The notes: a model not told the origin generated them from the letters alone. A stretch of DNA of 64,000 bases from Sinomonas terrae (GCF_022539255.1 NZ_JAKZBV010000001.1:1426001-1490000), one strand, 5' to 3'. Shown: positions 34,718 through 44,655, numbered from the stretch's first letter. A program made the numbers and translations.

Positions 34718-36246
34718 CGGTCCTCCTCCTCGCCCGTCATGTCGGCGGCGGCGGGCTCTGAGCCATCGAGGCGGCCCCAGCCGCCCGTGCCCGGCTGGAG
34801 GGAATGGGCCTCGGAGGCCCGGGAGGGCTCCACGTGGGCGAGCCCGGCCTGGTAGCCCAGGATCGAGACCAGGTCCCTGTCGGCGAACCTGCCCGTCGTC
34901 GCGGCCGTGCCCAGGGCCCGGTCGACCTGGTCGGTGCCGTAGAGCTTGGCGAACGCAACGGCCTCGGCCATCTTCGCGCGGATCCGCCTGGCTCCCGCGG
35001 CGGCGGCCTCGACCAGCCACGCCTTGGCACCCGCGCCGAGCATCAGGAACGCTGCCTCCTCCGGGGTGGTCGCCCTGGGCTGGCGGTCCGCGGCCTCATC
35101 CGCCCGGGGCGGGTAGTGCGCGTCGTCCAGGACTGGGGTCCCGGGACGCCCGGTCGCATGCCGGGCCACCTCGCGGGCCTCCCCGCGCTCGGCCACGGAG
35201 GTGACGATGACCTCCTCGCCCGCCTCGCGCACCCAGACCCTGGTGTTGGCCAGCTCGTGCGGGACCGAGTACCGGACCCCGTTCATCGACACGGTCGCGT
35301 CCCAGTTCACCCGGCGGGTGGTCCCGAACACCACCGTGAACGGCGCCTTCGGAAGCAGATGCAGCCGCTCCCGCTCCGCAGCGAGCATCGCCGCCGGCGC
35401 CTGCCGTGTCTCCCGGTGCGGGCGGGCGTTGACCTCGTCGCAGAAATCGTGGCACGCCTTCTCCAACTGCCCGAAGGTGCGGTACTCCTCGAGCAGGTTC
35501 GCCGCCGTGGGCACCAGATCCGCCTTCGAGATCCGCACCGTGGACTCCGAGCCGCCCTTGGACTGCGGGTCGGCGGGAACGCAGGTGCGCACGGTCATCC
35601 CGTAGTGGCGGCCCATCTCCACGATCTGCGGGTTGCGCACCGCGACCCTGGCGATGTGGTCGGCGGTCACGGTGCGCTCGTTGTCGGTCAGCGCGAACGC
35701 CGGGACCCCGCCCATCCTGCGCAGCGTGGCATCCATGCACGCCACGACCGTCGGCAGGCTCTTGTCCCAGATCGGGATCACGACGCGGAACCGCGACCAC
35801 GCCAGCCACGCGCACCACAGCAGCGTCGCCCGGCCCCCGATCCTCGGCCCCCATCCGTAGTCCCACTGCAGCCACAGCCCAGGCTCGACGATCCAGGGGC
35901 GGAACACGCGCCGCCGCCCCGCCGCGAACTGCGCCTTGGCCTCCGCGACCGTGCGCCTCGTGGTCCTCTCCGCGCCGGTGAACCCCATCGCGACCAGCCG
36001 CTCATGGACCACATCCGCCCGGACCCGGCCTCCCGAGCGCTCGACGAGTTCTTCGATCTTCGGCAGGAACCCGTCGATCGGCCTGGCCCGCTGCCCCTTC
36101 TCGCGATCCGGCCCTCCGGCAGCCCGCAGCTTCACATACCTGGCCACCGTGTGATGGTCACACCCCGCGAGCTCCGCTGCGGCACGGTAGCTGCCGGTGA
36201 GGTCATACGCCTCAAGAATCTCCATGATCTCCTCGTTGCTCTTCAT
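34714..36246 (-). CDS. istA: IS21 transposase IstA
   Basis: A 510-residue transposase with an N-terminal helix-turn-helix (SYRAAAELAGCDHHTVARYV) and a DDE integrase core: LWLQWDYGWGPRI contains the first aspartate, FALTDNERTVTADH the second, and DPQSKGGSESTVRISK the glutamate. The C-terminal part (VNWDATVSMNGVRYSVPHEL) matches the Mu-transposase C-terminal-like domain of IstA. ATG 36246 starts just inside the terminal repeats. It looks intact. Confidence 0.93.
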   Translation of the reverse strand: MKSNEEIMEILEAYDLTGSYRAAAELAGCDHHTVARYVKLRAAGGPDREKGQRARPIDGFLPKIEELVERSGGRVRADVVHERLVAMGFTGAERTTRRTVAEAKAQFAAGRRRVFRPWIVEPGLWLQWDYGWGPRIGGRATLLWCAWLAWSRFRVVIPIWDKSLPTVVACMDATLRRMGGVPAFALTDNERTVTADHIARVAVRNPQIVEMGRHYGMTVRTCVPADPQSKGGSESTVRISKADLVPTAANLLEEYRTFGQLEKACHDFCDEVNARPHRETRQAPAAMLAAERERLHLLPKAPFTVVFGTTRRVNWDATVSMNGVRYSVPHELANTRVWVREAGEEVIVTSVAERGEAREVARHATGRPGTPVLDDAHYPPRADEAADRQPRATTPEEAAFLMLGAGAKAWLVEAAAAGARRIRAKMAEAVAFAKLYGTDQVDRALGTAATTGRFADRDLVSILGYQAGLAHVEPSRASEAHSLQPGTGGWGRLDGSEPAAADMTGEEEDR

Positions 36247-36381
36247 CCGCGATCATCACCACGACCGGCGGAAGGAATCCCGCACCCGGGGAGAACAACT
36301 GGCCGTGGACGGGGAGAAAGAACTGGCCGTCAGCGGGGAACTATCTGGCCGCCAATGGGGAGAATCTCATGGCCGCTGACA

Positions 36382-36414
36382 CCCGGGTTTGCGAGCATCG
36401 CGCTTGGACCGTGA
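36382..36414 (+). pseudogene. Displaced 3' end of tadC
   Basis: After the second CCCGGG target copy the sequence encodes PGFASIALGP and a TGA stop, in the frame that continues the tadC fragment ending at 33800. It is the native tadC C-terminus separated from its gene by the IS21 element. Confidence 0.85.
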
Positions 36415-36494
36415 CTGCTGCTCCCCAAGACCATCCAGCTACTGCGCCAAAACCATCGGCAACAACACCGAATCGACAACACCGAAAGGGAATC

Positions 36495-36743
36495 ATGAAC
36501 ACCATCACCCCTTACTTCTTGCACGCGACAAGGAGAGCCGGCGCACAGGCCCTAGTCCTCAGCGGTCGGGTTTCGGGCGGCAGCCCTCGGGGATCTCGTT
36601 GTTCCGAACGCGACCGCGGAGACGTGCCCGGCTGGGTGATGATCACATTGATGAGCGCTGTGCTCGTCATGGGCCTGCTGGCGATTGCCGCGCCCGCTCT
36701 CGAAGGCTTGTTCCAGCAAGCGATCAGCAAGGTGAGCAAGTAG
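36495..36743 (+). CDS. Small pilin-like membrane protein of the Tad locus
   Basis: An 82-residue protein with a basic N-terminus, the segment RDRGDVPGWVMITLMSAVLV, one long hydrophobic helix (about 46-70) and a short amphipathic tail. Size, single helix and position between tadC and the TadE-like genes fit an Flp-type pilin, although the classic prepilin cleavage motif is not clear. ATG 36495 follows AAAGGG by four bases. Before the IS21 insertion it lay about 80 bases after tadC; transcription now has to come through or from the element. Confidence 0.65.
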   Translation: MNTITPYFLHATRRAGAQALVLSGRVSGGSPRGSRCSERDRGDVPGWVMITLMSAVLVMGLLAIAAPALEGLFQQAISKVSK

Positions 36744-36748
36744 CGCAC

Positions 36749-37153
36749 ATGTTGCGCCCGCCGTCTCATCGATGGGATGTTCGCCCTATCGAGGCCGGTT
36801 CAGCTCCTGCTGACTTCGTGCTCGTCGGCAGCTTTCTGACCGTCCTCTTCCTCGCCATCGTCCAACTGACGCTCGTCCTTCACGTGCGAAATACGCTGGC
36901 CGATGCAGCGTCCTCAGGGGCACGTTACGGTGCGCTTGCAGACCGGGGGCTCTCAGATGCGAGCGGACGTGCAGCCGAGCTCGCGAGGGCGGCGCTCGGC
37001 CCGGCCTTCGGGTCGGACGTGACAGCCGCGCGGGCGACGACGGCGCATGGAACGTCGCTCCTCGAAGTCCGGGTGCGCGCTCCTCTGCCTCTTGTCGGTT
37101 TCGTAGGCCCTCCCGGCGTCCTCGAAGTGTCCGGTCATGCGCCCGTTCCATAA
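36749..37153 (+). CDS. TadE-like minor pilin
   Basis: A 134-residue protein with a short cytoplasmic N-terminus, SAPADFVLVGSFLTVLFLAIVQ as a TadE-type helix, and VRNTLADAASSGARYGALAD directly after it, the typical TadE continuation. The rest is a small extracytoplasmic domain. It starts five bases after the pilin-like gene and overlaps the next gene by 17 bases. TadE proteins are processed pseudopilins needed for pilus assembly. Confidence 0.8.
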   Translation: MLRPPSHRWDVRPIEAGSAPADFVLVGSFLTVLFLAIVQLTLVLHVRNTLADAASSGARYGALADRGLSDASGRAAELARAALGPAFGSDVTAARATTAHGTSLLEVRVRAPLPLVGFVGPPGVLEVSGHAPVP

Positions 37154-37673
37154 TCGGTTCCGCATTGCCCGCTCGGCTGCTTACGGGACCTTGGACACGA
37201 AACCTGACGCTGGCGCATCCAAGGTTGACGCATCCAGCGCGGGGCACCCTAAATTCCTCAACGGCGAAACGGGGAGCGCCGTGGTCGAGTTCATCGCGCT
37301 CGGCGTCCTACTGCTTGTTCCGGTGGTCTATTTCGTGCTGACCGTCGGCATCCTCCAAGGTGCAACGTATGCCGCTGCGGGCGCTGCCGATCATGCGGCC
37401 AAGGCGTTCGCCGCAGCACCTGATGTCGCGGTTGCCCACGCGCGGGCGGAGGAATCAGTTCGTGTAGTCGTAGGGGATTTCGGGATGGAAGCCGGAAGGG
37501 CGAGCTTCAGCGTGACGTGCAGTCGTGCCGATTGCCTCGAAGCCGGAAACGTCGTCACGGTGAGCGTAGAGATCGAGGCCCCACTCCCGCTCACAGAAGC
37601 GTGGGGACAAGGCGGGCCCGATGCTGGACGTATCACGGCAAGAGCTACTCAGGTCGTCGGGCGGTACCGGTGA
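37137..37673 (+). CDS. TadE/TadF-like pilus assembly protein
   Basis: A 178-residue protein with a 40-residue basic leader, then ETGSAVVEFIALGVLLLVPV, the E-x-G-S-A-V-V-E-F motif and membrane helix of the TadE/TadF class. GATYAAAGAADHAAKAFAAA follows. A CSRADC pair may form a disulfide in the extracytoplasmic part. The ATG start overlaps the preceding gene by 17 bases and the stop overlaps the next GTG start (GTGA), so it is tightly coupled within the pilin operon. Confidence 0.8.
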   Translation: MRPFHNRFRIARSAAYGTLDTKPDAGASKVDASSAGHPKFLNGETGSAVVEFIALGVLLLVPVVYFVLTVGILQGATYAAAGAADHAAKAFAAAPDVAVAHARAEESVRVVVGDFGMEAGRASFSVTCSRADCLEAGNVVTVSVEIEAPLPLTEAWGQGGPDAGRITARATQVVGRYR

Positions 37674-38224
37674 ACGCGGTACCGGCGAGGGCGGCAACTC
37701 AGAACGACCATCATGCGAGGGGCCGCTGCGTAAGAGGTGTCCTCCGAAGACGGGTCAGCGCTGTCCTCCGAGGAAGCGAAAGGCTAGGACGTGACCGCGA
37801 ATCCGGTCAGATCCTCCTTCTGCTCGCTGGATATGTTGTGCTGTGCCTGATGGTCGCGTCCGTAGTCACGGGAGTTTCTGCAGTTCACATCGAGCGCCAA
37901 CGCCTGCTCTCGACGGCAGACGGGGCGGCACAAGCAGCGGCCGACAGCTTCACGTTCGGCGACCTCGTCCGCGACACTGGGCGCCCCGGGGCCGTCCTGA
38001 GATCTGAACGAGTGCGTGGCGCAGTAGACACTTTCCTCCAGGAGAGCGGTGCGGATCAGCGCTTCGAGGGCTTCACCGTAAGCAGTCCCACGGGTTCGCC
38101 TGACAGCCGCAGCGCACGGGTGACCCTCGGCGCCGTCGTCCGCTTTCCTCTCGCGAGCATCCTGCTGCCGGAGGGCATTCAGATCGAGGTGACCTCGATT
38201 GCGCGGGCGCGACTTGGCCGCTGA
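37670..38224 (+). CDS. TadG-like pilus assembly protein
   Basis: A 184-residue protein with an arginine-rich leader and then RESGQILLLLAGYVVLCLMV, a TadG-type helix, followed by VHIERQRLLSTADGAAQAAAD, a strongly conserved continuation of actinobacterial Rv3660c-region TadG-related proteins. The C-terminal domain ends shortly after VRFPLASILLPEGIQIEV. The GTG start overlaps the previous stop by four bases. It is the last gene of the tad locus; prfB follows after 24 bases. Confidence 0.8.
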   Translation: MNAVPARAATQNDHHARGRCVRGVLRRRVSAVLRGSERLGRDRESGQILLLLAGYVVLCLMVASVVTGVSAVHIERQRLLSTADGAAQAAADSFTFGDLVRDTGRPGAVLRSERVRGAVDTFLQESGADQRFEGFTVSSPTGSPDSRSARVTLGAVVRFPLASILLPEGIQIEVTSIARARLGR

Positions 38225-38248
38225 CCGATGACGTAACCTTGGAGGGTT

Positions 38249-39367
38249 ATGGCTGAGATCGACTTTCCCGCAGAAATCCGCGCCCTCCGGAACACCCACG
38301 ACTCCATCGAGCAGGTGACGGACGTGGACGCGCTGCGCGGCGAAATCGCCGAGCTCAGCGAGGCCGCAGGGGCTCCCGACCTCTGGGACGACCCCGCGAA
38401 AGCCCAGCAGGTCACCTCCCGTCTGTCCCACCGTCAGTCGGAGCTCGAACGCGTCGAGAAGCTCGGAACGCGTATCGACGACCTCGAGGTGCTCGTCGAG
38501 CTCGCCCACGAGGAATCCGACCCCGAATCCCTGGCTGAAGCGGCAAAGGAGCTCGAGTCGATCCGGAAGGCCCTTGAAGAGCTCGAGGTCGTGACTCTGC
38601 TCAACGGCGAGTATGACGAGCGCGAGGCGGTCGTCACGATTCGTTCCGGCGCCGGTGGGGTGGATGCCGCTGACTTCGCCGAGATGCTCATGCGCATGTA
38701 CCTCCGCTGGGCCGAGCGGAGAGGTTATGCAACAAAGGTCATGGACACCTCCTACGCGGAAGAAGCAGGAATCAAGTCCGCGACCTTCGAGGTCAACGCT
38801 CCATTCGCCTACGGCACCCTTTCCGTTGAAGCCGGCACCCACCGCTTGGTCCGTATCAGCCCGTTCGACAATCAGGGACGCAGGCAGACGTCGTTCGCCG
38901 CCGTCGAAGTCATTCCGCTCATCGAGCAGACCGACTCCATCGAGATCCCGGACAACGAGATCCGCGTGGACGTGTTCCGCTCGTCCGGGCCGGGTGGCCA
39001 GTCGGTCAACACGACCGACTCGGCGGTCCGCCTGACCCACATTCCCACCGGGATCGTCGTCTCGATGCAGAACGAGAAGTCGCAGATCCAGAACCGGGCC
39101 GCGGCCATGCGCGTCCTCCAGTCTCGGCTCCTCCTGCTGAAGAAGGAACAGGAAGACGCCGAGAAGAAGGCGCTCGCCGGCGACGTGAAGGCCTCGTGGG
39201 GCGACCAGATGCGCTCGTACGTCCTGAACCCGTATCAGATGGTCAAAGACCTTCGCACGGAGCACGAGGTGGGCAACCCCGCGGCAGTGCTCGACGGCGA
39301 TATCGACGACTTCATCGACGCCGGCATCCGCTGGCGGGCGTCGCAGCGACAGCTCGCCGAGAGCTAG
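38249..39367 (+). CDS. prfB: Peptide chain release factor 2
   Basis: A 372-residue class I release factor. SSGPGGQSVNTTDSAVR contains the GGQ motif that triggers peptidyl-tRNA hydrolysis, and RISPFDNQGRRQTSF contains the SPF tripeptide that reads UGA/UAA. ATG 38249 is preceded by GGAGG. The frame is continuous from the start, so there is no programmed frameshift of the E. coli type. It heads the conserved prfB-ftsEX-smpB block. Confidence 0.97.
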   Translation: MAEIDFPAEIRALRNTHDSIEQVTDVDALRGEIAELSEAAGAPDLWDDPAKAQQVTSRLSHRQSELERVEKLGTRIDDLEVLVELAHEESDPESLAEAAKELESIRKALEELEVVTLLNGEYDEREAVVTIRSGAGGVDAADFAEMLMRMYLRWAERRGYATKVMDTSYAEEAGIKSATFEVNAPFAYGTLSVEAGTHRLVRISPFDNQGRRQTSFAAVEVIPLIEQTDSIEIPDNEIRVDVFRSSGPGGQSVNTTDSAVRLTHIPTGIVVSMQNEKSQIQNRAAAMRVLQSRLLLLKKEQEDAEKKALAGDVKASWGDQMRSYVLNPYQMVKDLRTEHEVGNPAAVLDGDIDDFIDAGIRWRASQRQLAES

Positions 39368-39517
39368 TTCCAAGGCCGTCCGGCGACACGCCGCCACAAC
39401 AGGTGGGCGCAAGCGGGGCCCCGTGCTTATAGTCGAGCAGCCGGCGCTCTCCGTCCCCGAGCCCTGCCCGTGCGCCGGGTGCTGGATGTCCTGCATCCAA
39501 GCCGGGCCGGAAGTGCC

Positions 39518-40293
<776 letters not shown>

Positions 40294-40294
<1 letters not shown>

Positions 40295-41208
40295 TGCGCC
40301 TCGCGTTCATCCTCGGAGAGATTGCCAGCGGCCTGCGCCGCAACCTGTCCATGGTCGTCTCCGTCATTCTTGTGACGTTCGTATCGCTGACCTTCGTCGG
40401 TGCGGCGGGCATACTCCAGCTGCAGATCAACCAGATGAAGGGCTACTGGTACGACCGGGTGCAGGTTGCGATCTTCCTCTGCGGCCCCGGCTCAAGCTCG
40501 GCCGGCTGCGCGGGCGGGCCCGTGACCCCGGACCAGCAGAAGGCTCTCCAAGCCCTCCTCGACTCGCCCGCCGTGGCCCAGTACATCAGCGACTACCACT
40601 ACGAGTCGCAGGCTGAGGCGTACCAGCACTTCAAGGAACAGTTCGCGAACTCACCGATTGTGGATTCAGTCACCCCGGACCAGCTGCCGTCATCCTTCCG
40701 GATCAACCTCAAGGATCCCCAGAAGTACCAGATCATCAGTGAGACGTTCTCGTCGCGCCCCGGCGTTGAGACGGTCATCGACCAGAGACAGCTGCTGGAG
40801 AAGCTCTTCTCAGTCATGAACGGCGCATCTGTCGTGGCGATCGTGATCGCCGCCGTCATGATCGTGTGTGCAATTCTGCTGATCGGCACAACGATCAGGC
40901 TCTCGGCGTTCAGCAGACGCAGGGAGACCGGCATCATGAGACTCGTAGGGGCATCGAAGCTCGTGATCCAACTGCCCTTCGTCCTCGAGGGGGTGATCGC
41001 CGCCGTCGTCGGAGCCGTACTCGCCTCCGCGACAGTGTGGGCGGTGGCGAAGTTCTTCCTCGGCGATGTCCTCGCACGGCAGTATCCGGACACGGCGTTC
41101 ATCTCGCCGGCCCAGGCGCTCATGCTGTCTCCGCTCCTCGTCGGATTGGGGGTCGTGCTTGCGGGCATGTCGTCCATGTTGACGCTTCGCCGCTACCTGA
41201 AGGTCTGA
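40294..41208 (+). CDS. ftsX: Cell division permease-like protein FtsX
   Basis: A 304-residue membrane protein with four transmembrane helices: one at about 22-46, a large extracytoplasmic loop (about 50-170), then three more near the C-terminus. The loop has a cysteine pair (LCGPGSSSAGCAGG), likely a disulfide. RRRETGIMRLVGASKLVIQLPF is the cytoplasmic coupling motif of FtsX. The loop would recruit the hydrolase encoded next door. Confidence 0.95.
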
Positions 41209-41209
41209 T

Positions 41210-42637
41210 ATGCCGGCCACTTGCACCCCTGACGTTGGCCGGAAAGGGGCCGCGGTAGCCTTCCGCGGACCGGCCACTGTCGCCGCCATCTCGCTCGCTC
41301 TCACGCTTGCGGCCTCCGGAGCCGCTCGCGCCGATGACCTCGACGATCAGAAGGCCCAGCTCGCCCAGCAGGCGCAGCAGGTGGAGTCGTCCTTGGAATT
41401 CCTCGACGGGCGCATTTCACAGTCAGCCTCTGACCTCGCGACCTACCGGGCCCAGCTCCCCGGCGCGCAGCAAGAGCTCGTGGATGCGCAGGGGCGCGTT
41501 GCCTCAGCGACCAAAGAGGCGGACGCCCTTGCGGTTCGGGTCGACGCGGCGCAGCAGAACCAGGCGAAGATCACGCAGCAGATCGCCGACGATCGCGGCA
41601 AGGCGCAAGAGACGAAGAAGCTCATCGGACAGATTGCGACCCAGGCTTACAAGGCGGGCGGGGTTCCGTCCGACCTGAGCCTGATATTCGGTGACACGGG
41701 TGGCGGGAGCCTGACCGGGAGCATTGACCTTGCCGACCAGGCTCTCCGGAGTCAGAACGCGGCCCTTGAGCGGCTCTCGCAGCAGACAGCGGCAAACGTC
41801 AACTCCGAGGCTCGCCTTGCCGCTGTGGAGAGCGAGATCAAGGACCTCAAGTCTCAAGCAGATCAGGCCCTCGAGCGTGAGCAGGCGGCGCGCGACGACG
41901 CGGCGTCGAAGAAGGCCGCAGTGGACAAGCTCGTCTCGGACACGGATCGCCTGAACAAGGAGCTCGAGGCGCAGCGGCCAGCCATTCAGCAGCAGATCGC
42001 GGACGTCAAGCGACAGCAGGACCAGATCGCGGCGCAGATCGCAGACCGGGACCGTCGGTTGCGCGAGGCGTGGGAGGCCGAGCAACGCAGGCTCGCAGAG
42101 CAGAAGGCTGCCGAGGCGCGCGCTGCGGCCCTCGCAGCGGGGCGGAACAGCACAGCGGCCGACGCCGCGGCACAGTCCGTGCGGGACCAAGCAGTCCAAG
42201 TTGGCTCGCCGTCAGCGTTCGGCCTGCGTTACCCGTTCGCGGGCAACCCGCCCATCACCTCGGGCTTCGGATGGCGGGCGACGCCGCCGGGCACCATCGA
42301 CTTCTTCGGCACCGGCGGCTATATGCACACCGGGATCGACTTCGGCGTCCGTTGTGGAACGCCGGTGTATGCGGCGGCCGCAGGAACCGTGACCGTGGGC
42401 GGCTGGACGAACGGCGGCGGGGGCTGGACGGTGATGATCTCGCATGGCGTGGTCCAAGGGAACTCGCTCACGACTGTCTACTACCACAACTCGAGTGTCA
42501 CGGTCTCACCCGGCCAGTCTGTCAGTCAGGGCCAGCTGATTGCGTACTCGGGCAGCACCGGAAACTCGACCGGATGCCACGCACACTTCGAGACGTGGCT
42601 CAACGGCTCGGCGGTCAACCCGCTCACCATCATGTAG
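41210..42637 (+). CDS. Secreted coiled-coil M23 peptidase, probable FtsEX partner
   Basis: A 475-residue exported protein. The signal peptide ends near ARA (about residue 41), then a long coiled coil rich in Gln, Ala, Lys and Asp (about 45-295). A LytM/M23 metallopeptidase domain follows from about 345: TSGFGWR, MHTGIDFG with the zinc His and Asp, and CHAHFETWLNG with the HxH motif. All zinc-binding residues are present, so unlike EnvC it should itself cleave peptidoglycan cross-links. It begins one base after ftsX, which matches regulation by the FtsEX complex. Confidence 0.92.
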   Translation: MPATCTPDVGRKGAAVAFRGPATVAAISLALTLAASGAARADDLDDQKAQLAQQAQQVESSLEFLDGRISQSASDLATYRAQLPGAQQELVDAQGRVASATKEADALAVRVDAAQQNQAKITQQIADDRGKAQETKKLIGQIATQAYKAGGVPSDLSLIFGDTGGGSLTGSIDLADQALRSQNAALERLSQQTAANVNSEARLAAVESEIKDLKSQADQALEREQAARDDAASKKAAVDKLVSDTDRLNKELEAQRPAIQQQIADVKRQQDQIAAQIADRDRRLREAWEAEQRRLAEQKAAEARAAALAAGRNSTAADAAAQSVRDQAVQVGSPSAFGLRYPFAGNPPITSGFGWRATPPGTIDFFGTGGYMHTGIDFGVRCGTPVYAAAAGTVTVGGWTNGGGGWTVMISHGVVQGNSLTTVYYHNSSVTVSPGQSVSQGQLIAYSGSTGNSTGCHAHFETWLNGSAVNPLTIM

Positions 42638-42721
42638 GTCCACTGCGATAGAATTCTGAGGTCTTCGGGAGCCATCGGCTCCCCATCGACCCGGACCCGA
42701 GCCCAGTGAGGAGGGACAGGC

Positions 42722-43192
42722 GTGCCCAAGGAAACCGGCCGCAAGGCAGTAGCAACCAACCGTAAAGCTCGGCACGACTACCACATCCTCGACACGTGGG
42801 AGGCCGGCCTGGTGCTCATGGGCACTGAAGTCAAGTCCCTCCGCGACGGGCATATCTCCCTCACCGACGGCTTCTGCACGTTCTCCAATGGCGAGCTCTG
42901 GCTCGAGGCGGTCAACATCCCTGAGTACACCCAAGGGAGCTGGACCAACCACTCGGCGCGCCGGCGTCGCAAGCTGCTGCTGCACCGCGAGGAGCTTGTG
43001 AAGATCGAGCACAAGGTCAACGAGCAGGGTCTCACCGTGGTCCCGTTGCAGGTGTACTTCAACGAAGGCCGAGCGAAGGTCGAGATCGCACTCGCACGAG
43101 GCAAGAGGGAATACGACAAGCGTCAGGCCCTTCGCGAAAAGCAGGACAACCGCGAGGCGCTGAGGGCCATGCGGGCCCGCAACCGTCGCTGA
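42722..43192 (+). CDS. smpB: SsrA-binding protein SmpB
   Basis: A 156-residue RNA-binding protein that delivers tmRNA to stalled ribosomes. KARHDYHILDTWEAGLVLMGTEVKSLRDG is distributed as in all SmpB proteins, with SWTNHSARRRRKLLLHREEL following and a basic KREYDKRQALREKQ tail. GTG 42722 has GAGGAGG upstream. A TAGAAT sequence at 42649-42654 could be the -10 of a local promoter. Its partner ssrA lies 1.5 kb downstream. Confidence 0.97.
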   Translation: MPKETGRKAVATNRKARHDYHILDTWEAGLVLMGTEVKSLRDGHISLTDGFCTFSNGELWLEAVNIPEYTQGSWTNHSARRRRKLLLHREELVKIEHKVNEQGLTVVPLQVYFNEGRAKVEIALARGKREYDKRQALREKQDNREALRAMRARNRR

Positions 43193-43250
43193 GCCGGATG
43201 GTGAGAGAGATCGGCGAAGCCGAAATGCCGACGCCTGACAGGAAGGGAAC

Positions 43251-44558
43251 GTGGCAGAGCCGAGCCGTAGGGCGATGATCGCGATCGTCGTGAGCGTCGT
43301 GCTCGTCCTCAGTGGCATCGCGGCCGTCGTCGTTCCAGGCTTGCTGACATCGACGGCGACCCCGCCAACTGCCGCGCCGTCCTCGCAGTCCCCGAGCCCC
43401 GCCCCCAGCACCAGCACCCGCTCGCCGAGTCCCACGCCGTCGTCCACGGCGGCGCGGCCCGGCCCATCGCCGTCGGCCGCTCCGCCCCCTCCGCCACCGC
43501 CGCCGCAGAGCCGTGCGCAGCAGTTGCTCGCATCAATGACGCTCGAACAGCGTGCCGGGCAGGTCGTGATGACGAGCGTTCCGGTCTCTGGGCTCGATGC
43601 AGCCTCGCTTGCGGCGCTGGGCAGCGATCACATCGGCAACGTCTTCCTCAAAGGCCGGACGATGGCGGGGGCTGCTCCCGTGGCGGACGTCGTCCGGGCG
43701 GCGCGAGCCCAGGCCACTCCGGCGGCGACACTCGGCGTCGCTCCGTTTGTCGCGACCGATCAGGAGGGCGGTCAGGTCCAGATCCTTCGCGGCCCGGGCT
43801 TCTCCGACATGCCGTCTGCTCTCGCGCAAGGAACTATGGCGCCGGGGGCATTGCGCACCGCGGCCGCCGAGTGGGGGCGAGAACTGGCCGCCGTCGGGGT
43901 GGACGTGAATTTCGCGCCCGTCATGGACACGGTGCCCTCGGCCGCCTTCGCTCCTCAGAACGTGCCGATCGGCAGGTATCAGCGAGAGTTCGGCTTCACC
44001 CCAGACGATGTCGCGGCACACGGGGTCGCGTTCGCGGAGGGCATGGCTGACTCGGGCGTGGAGGCCACGGTGAAGCACTTCCCCGGACTCGGGAGGGTCA
44101 CGGCGAATACTGACACCAGTACCAACGTCACCGATTCTGTGACCACTCGGAACGATCCGTATGTGGTGCCTTTCGCCGACGCCGTCCATGCCGGAGCCCC
44201 ATGGGTGATGCTGTCCAACGCGTTCTACCCTGCAATAGACCCCAACAACTATGCCGTCTTCTCGCCAACCGTGATTCAAGGGATGCTGCGTGGAGACCTC
44301 GGATTCAAAGGGATAGTCATCTCGGACGACATCTGCGATGCCACGCAGGTCTCCGGCTTCCTGCTCGATCACCGTGGAGCGGACTTTCTGGCCGCTGGAG
44401 GCACGATGGTGCTCTGCTCAGACCAGACGCGCGCGCCGCTCGTATGGCAGGGAATCGTGGACCGCGCACGTTCCGATCCGGGATTCGCGAAGATCGTCGA
44501 CGCCGCCGCCCTGGCGGTGCTCGAGGCGAAGGATCGCGCTGGGCTCCTGCCCCACTGA
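43251..44558 (+). CDS. GH3 beta-N-acetylhexosaminidase-like exported protein
   Basis: A 435-residue protein with an N-terminal membrane anchor or signal (about 9-32), a Pro/Ser/Thr-rich linker to about 86, and a GH3 catalytic domain. VATDQEGGQVQILRG, KHFPGLGR (275-282) and GIVISDDICDA (355-364, with the nucleophile aspartate) are NagZ-type motifs. In NagZ the loop after KHFPG carries a DSH sequence whose histidine is the acid-base; here the corresponding stretch is NTDTSTNV with no histidine. It may use another residue or have a different substrate. GTG 43251 follows GGAAGGG. Located between smpB and ssrA, as often in Micrococcales. Confidence 0.85.
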   Translation: MAEPSRRAMIAIVVSVVLVLSGIAAVVVPGLLTSTATPPTAAPSSQSPSPAPSTSTRSPSPTPSSTAARPGPSPSAAPPPPPPPPQSRAQQLLASMTLEQRAGQVVMTSVPVSGLDAASLAALGSDHIGNVFLKGRTMAGAAPVADVVRAARAQATPAATLGVAPFVATDQEGGQVQILRGPGFSDMPSALAQGTMAPGALRTAAAEWGRELAAVGVDVNFAPVMDTVPSAAFAPQNVPIGRYQREFGFTPDDVAAHGVAFAEGMADSGVEATVKHFPGLGRVTANTDTSTNVTDSVTTRNDPYVVPFADAVHAGAPWVMLSNAFYPAIDPNNYAVFSPTVIQGMLRGDLGFKGIVISDDICDATQVSGFLLDHRGADFLAAGGTMVLCSDQTRAPLVWQGIVDRARSDPGFAKIVDAAALAVLEAKDRAGLLPH

Positions 44559-44655
44559 TGCTCCTACGGAGGGGCGGGAATACCCGGCCGACGGAAGGCG
44601 CTATACTGAATGTTCCGGTCGCTGGGAGGTGTCCGGTCGGTTTGACAACCGAATA

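Larger units (their letters stand above)
33801..36381 (-). mobile_element. IS21-family insertion sequence
   Basis: A 2,581-bp element with ends TGTCAACGGCCAG and CTGGCCGCTGACA, flanked by CCCGGG at 33795-33800 and 36382-36387 (apparent 6-bp target duplication). Each end carries several spaced copies of a GGCCAGTTG-TTTTCCCC motif, inverted between ends, as expected for multiple IstA binding sites. It encodes istA and istB on the minus strand, overlapping by GTGA. The intact genes and clean duplication suggest recent insertion. Confidence 0.93.

Noticed and set aside
38249..38340. Programmed +1 frameshift in prfB
   Set aside because: The frame is open from a well-placed ATG with GGAGG, and there is no early in-frame UGA.
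44577..44602. SigH-type promoter in front of ssrA
   Set aside because: GGAAT is present at 44577, but no GTT lies at 18 or 19 bases; a TATACT at 44602 fits a housekeeping -10 better, without a clear -35.
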